From: Bacillota bacterium | Lineage (GTDB): Bacteria; Eremiobacterota; SpSt-956; JAKJGF01 | DNA length: 7,140 bases | Direction: 5' to 3' | Assembly: GCA_029555925.1 (NCBI GenBank) | Contig: JAKPQU010000195.1 | Span: forward strand, 1 to 7,140 | Shown: positions 7,116-7,140 of the stretch, in pieces | Layout: each line of letters opens with the position of its first letter | How positions within the stretch are numbered: position 1 is the first letter of the stretch | Position numbers and translations under genes: made by a program | Notes under the pieces: model-generated | What the model saw: only the letters and a program-made list of their open reading frames with translations | What the model was told of the DNA's origin: nothing | Database searches by the model: none

Positions 7116-7140
7116 AACGATGTATGAGTATCTGTTCCTC

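Overview
The window is ordinary bacterial chromosome, AT-rich, with short intergenic gaps. It carries a bacterial-type aspartyl-tRNA synthetase, a 6S RNA and Shine-Dalgarno-type translation. I cannot assign a phylum. The signal peptide on the VIT/VWA protein and the large multi-spanning membrane protein fit a free-living bacterium. Nothing indicates a phage, plasmid, IS element or CRISPR locus.

Layout. (1) 1-1233, plus strand: the C-terminal two thirds of aspS, cut by the window edge and closed by a hairpin terminator at 1262-1307. (2) 1356-3362, plus strand: a GT-C-like polytopic membrane protein with a periplasmic-type domain and C-terminal TPRs. (3) 3363-3729: a 367-base gap that is not empty. 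It holds a promoter-like site, a strong 6S RNA (ssrS) candidate at about 3450-3639, and a perfect 25-bp hairpin made of AGTGA-type heptads that ends just before a ribosome binding site. (4) 3730-5919, plus strand: a secreted VIT + von Willebrand A protein of the inter-alpha-trypsin-inhibitor heavy-chain type. (5) 5943-7115, minus strand: an M20-family zinc amidohydrolase/peptidase, convergent with (4). The two stop codons lie in opposite arms of a second heptad-type hairpin, so both proteins end in the same residues, ISEK.

The genes do not form an obvious single pathway: aspS and ssrS are housekeeping, and the other three are accessory envelope or metabolic genes. The main points of interest are the 6S RNA, recognised here from its fold and conserved segments; its probable read-through into the VIT/VWA gene; and the pair of heptad hairpins, one abutting a ribosome binding site and the other encoding the ends of two genes. 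I found no convincing new multi-gene system.
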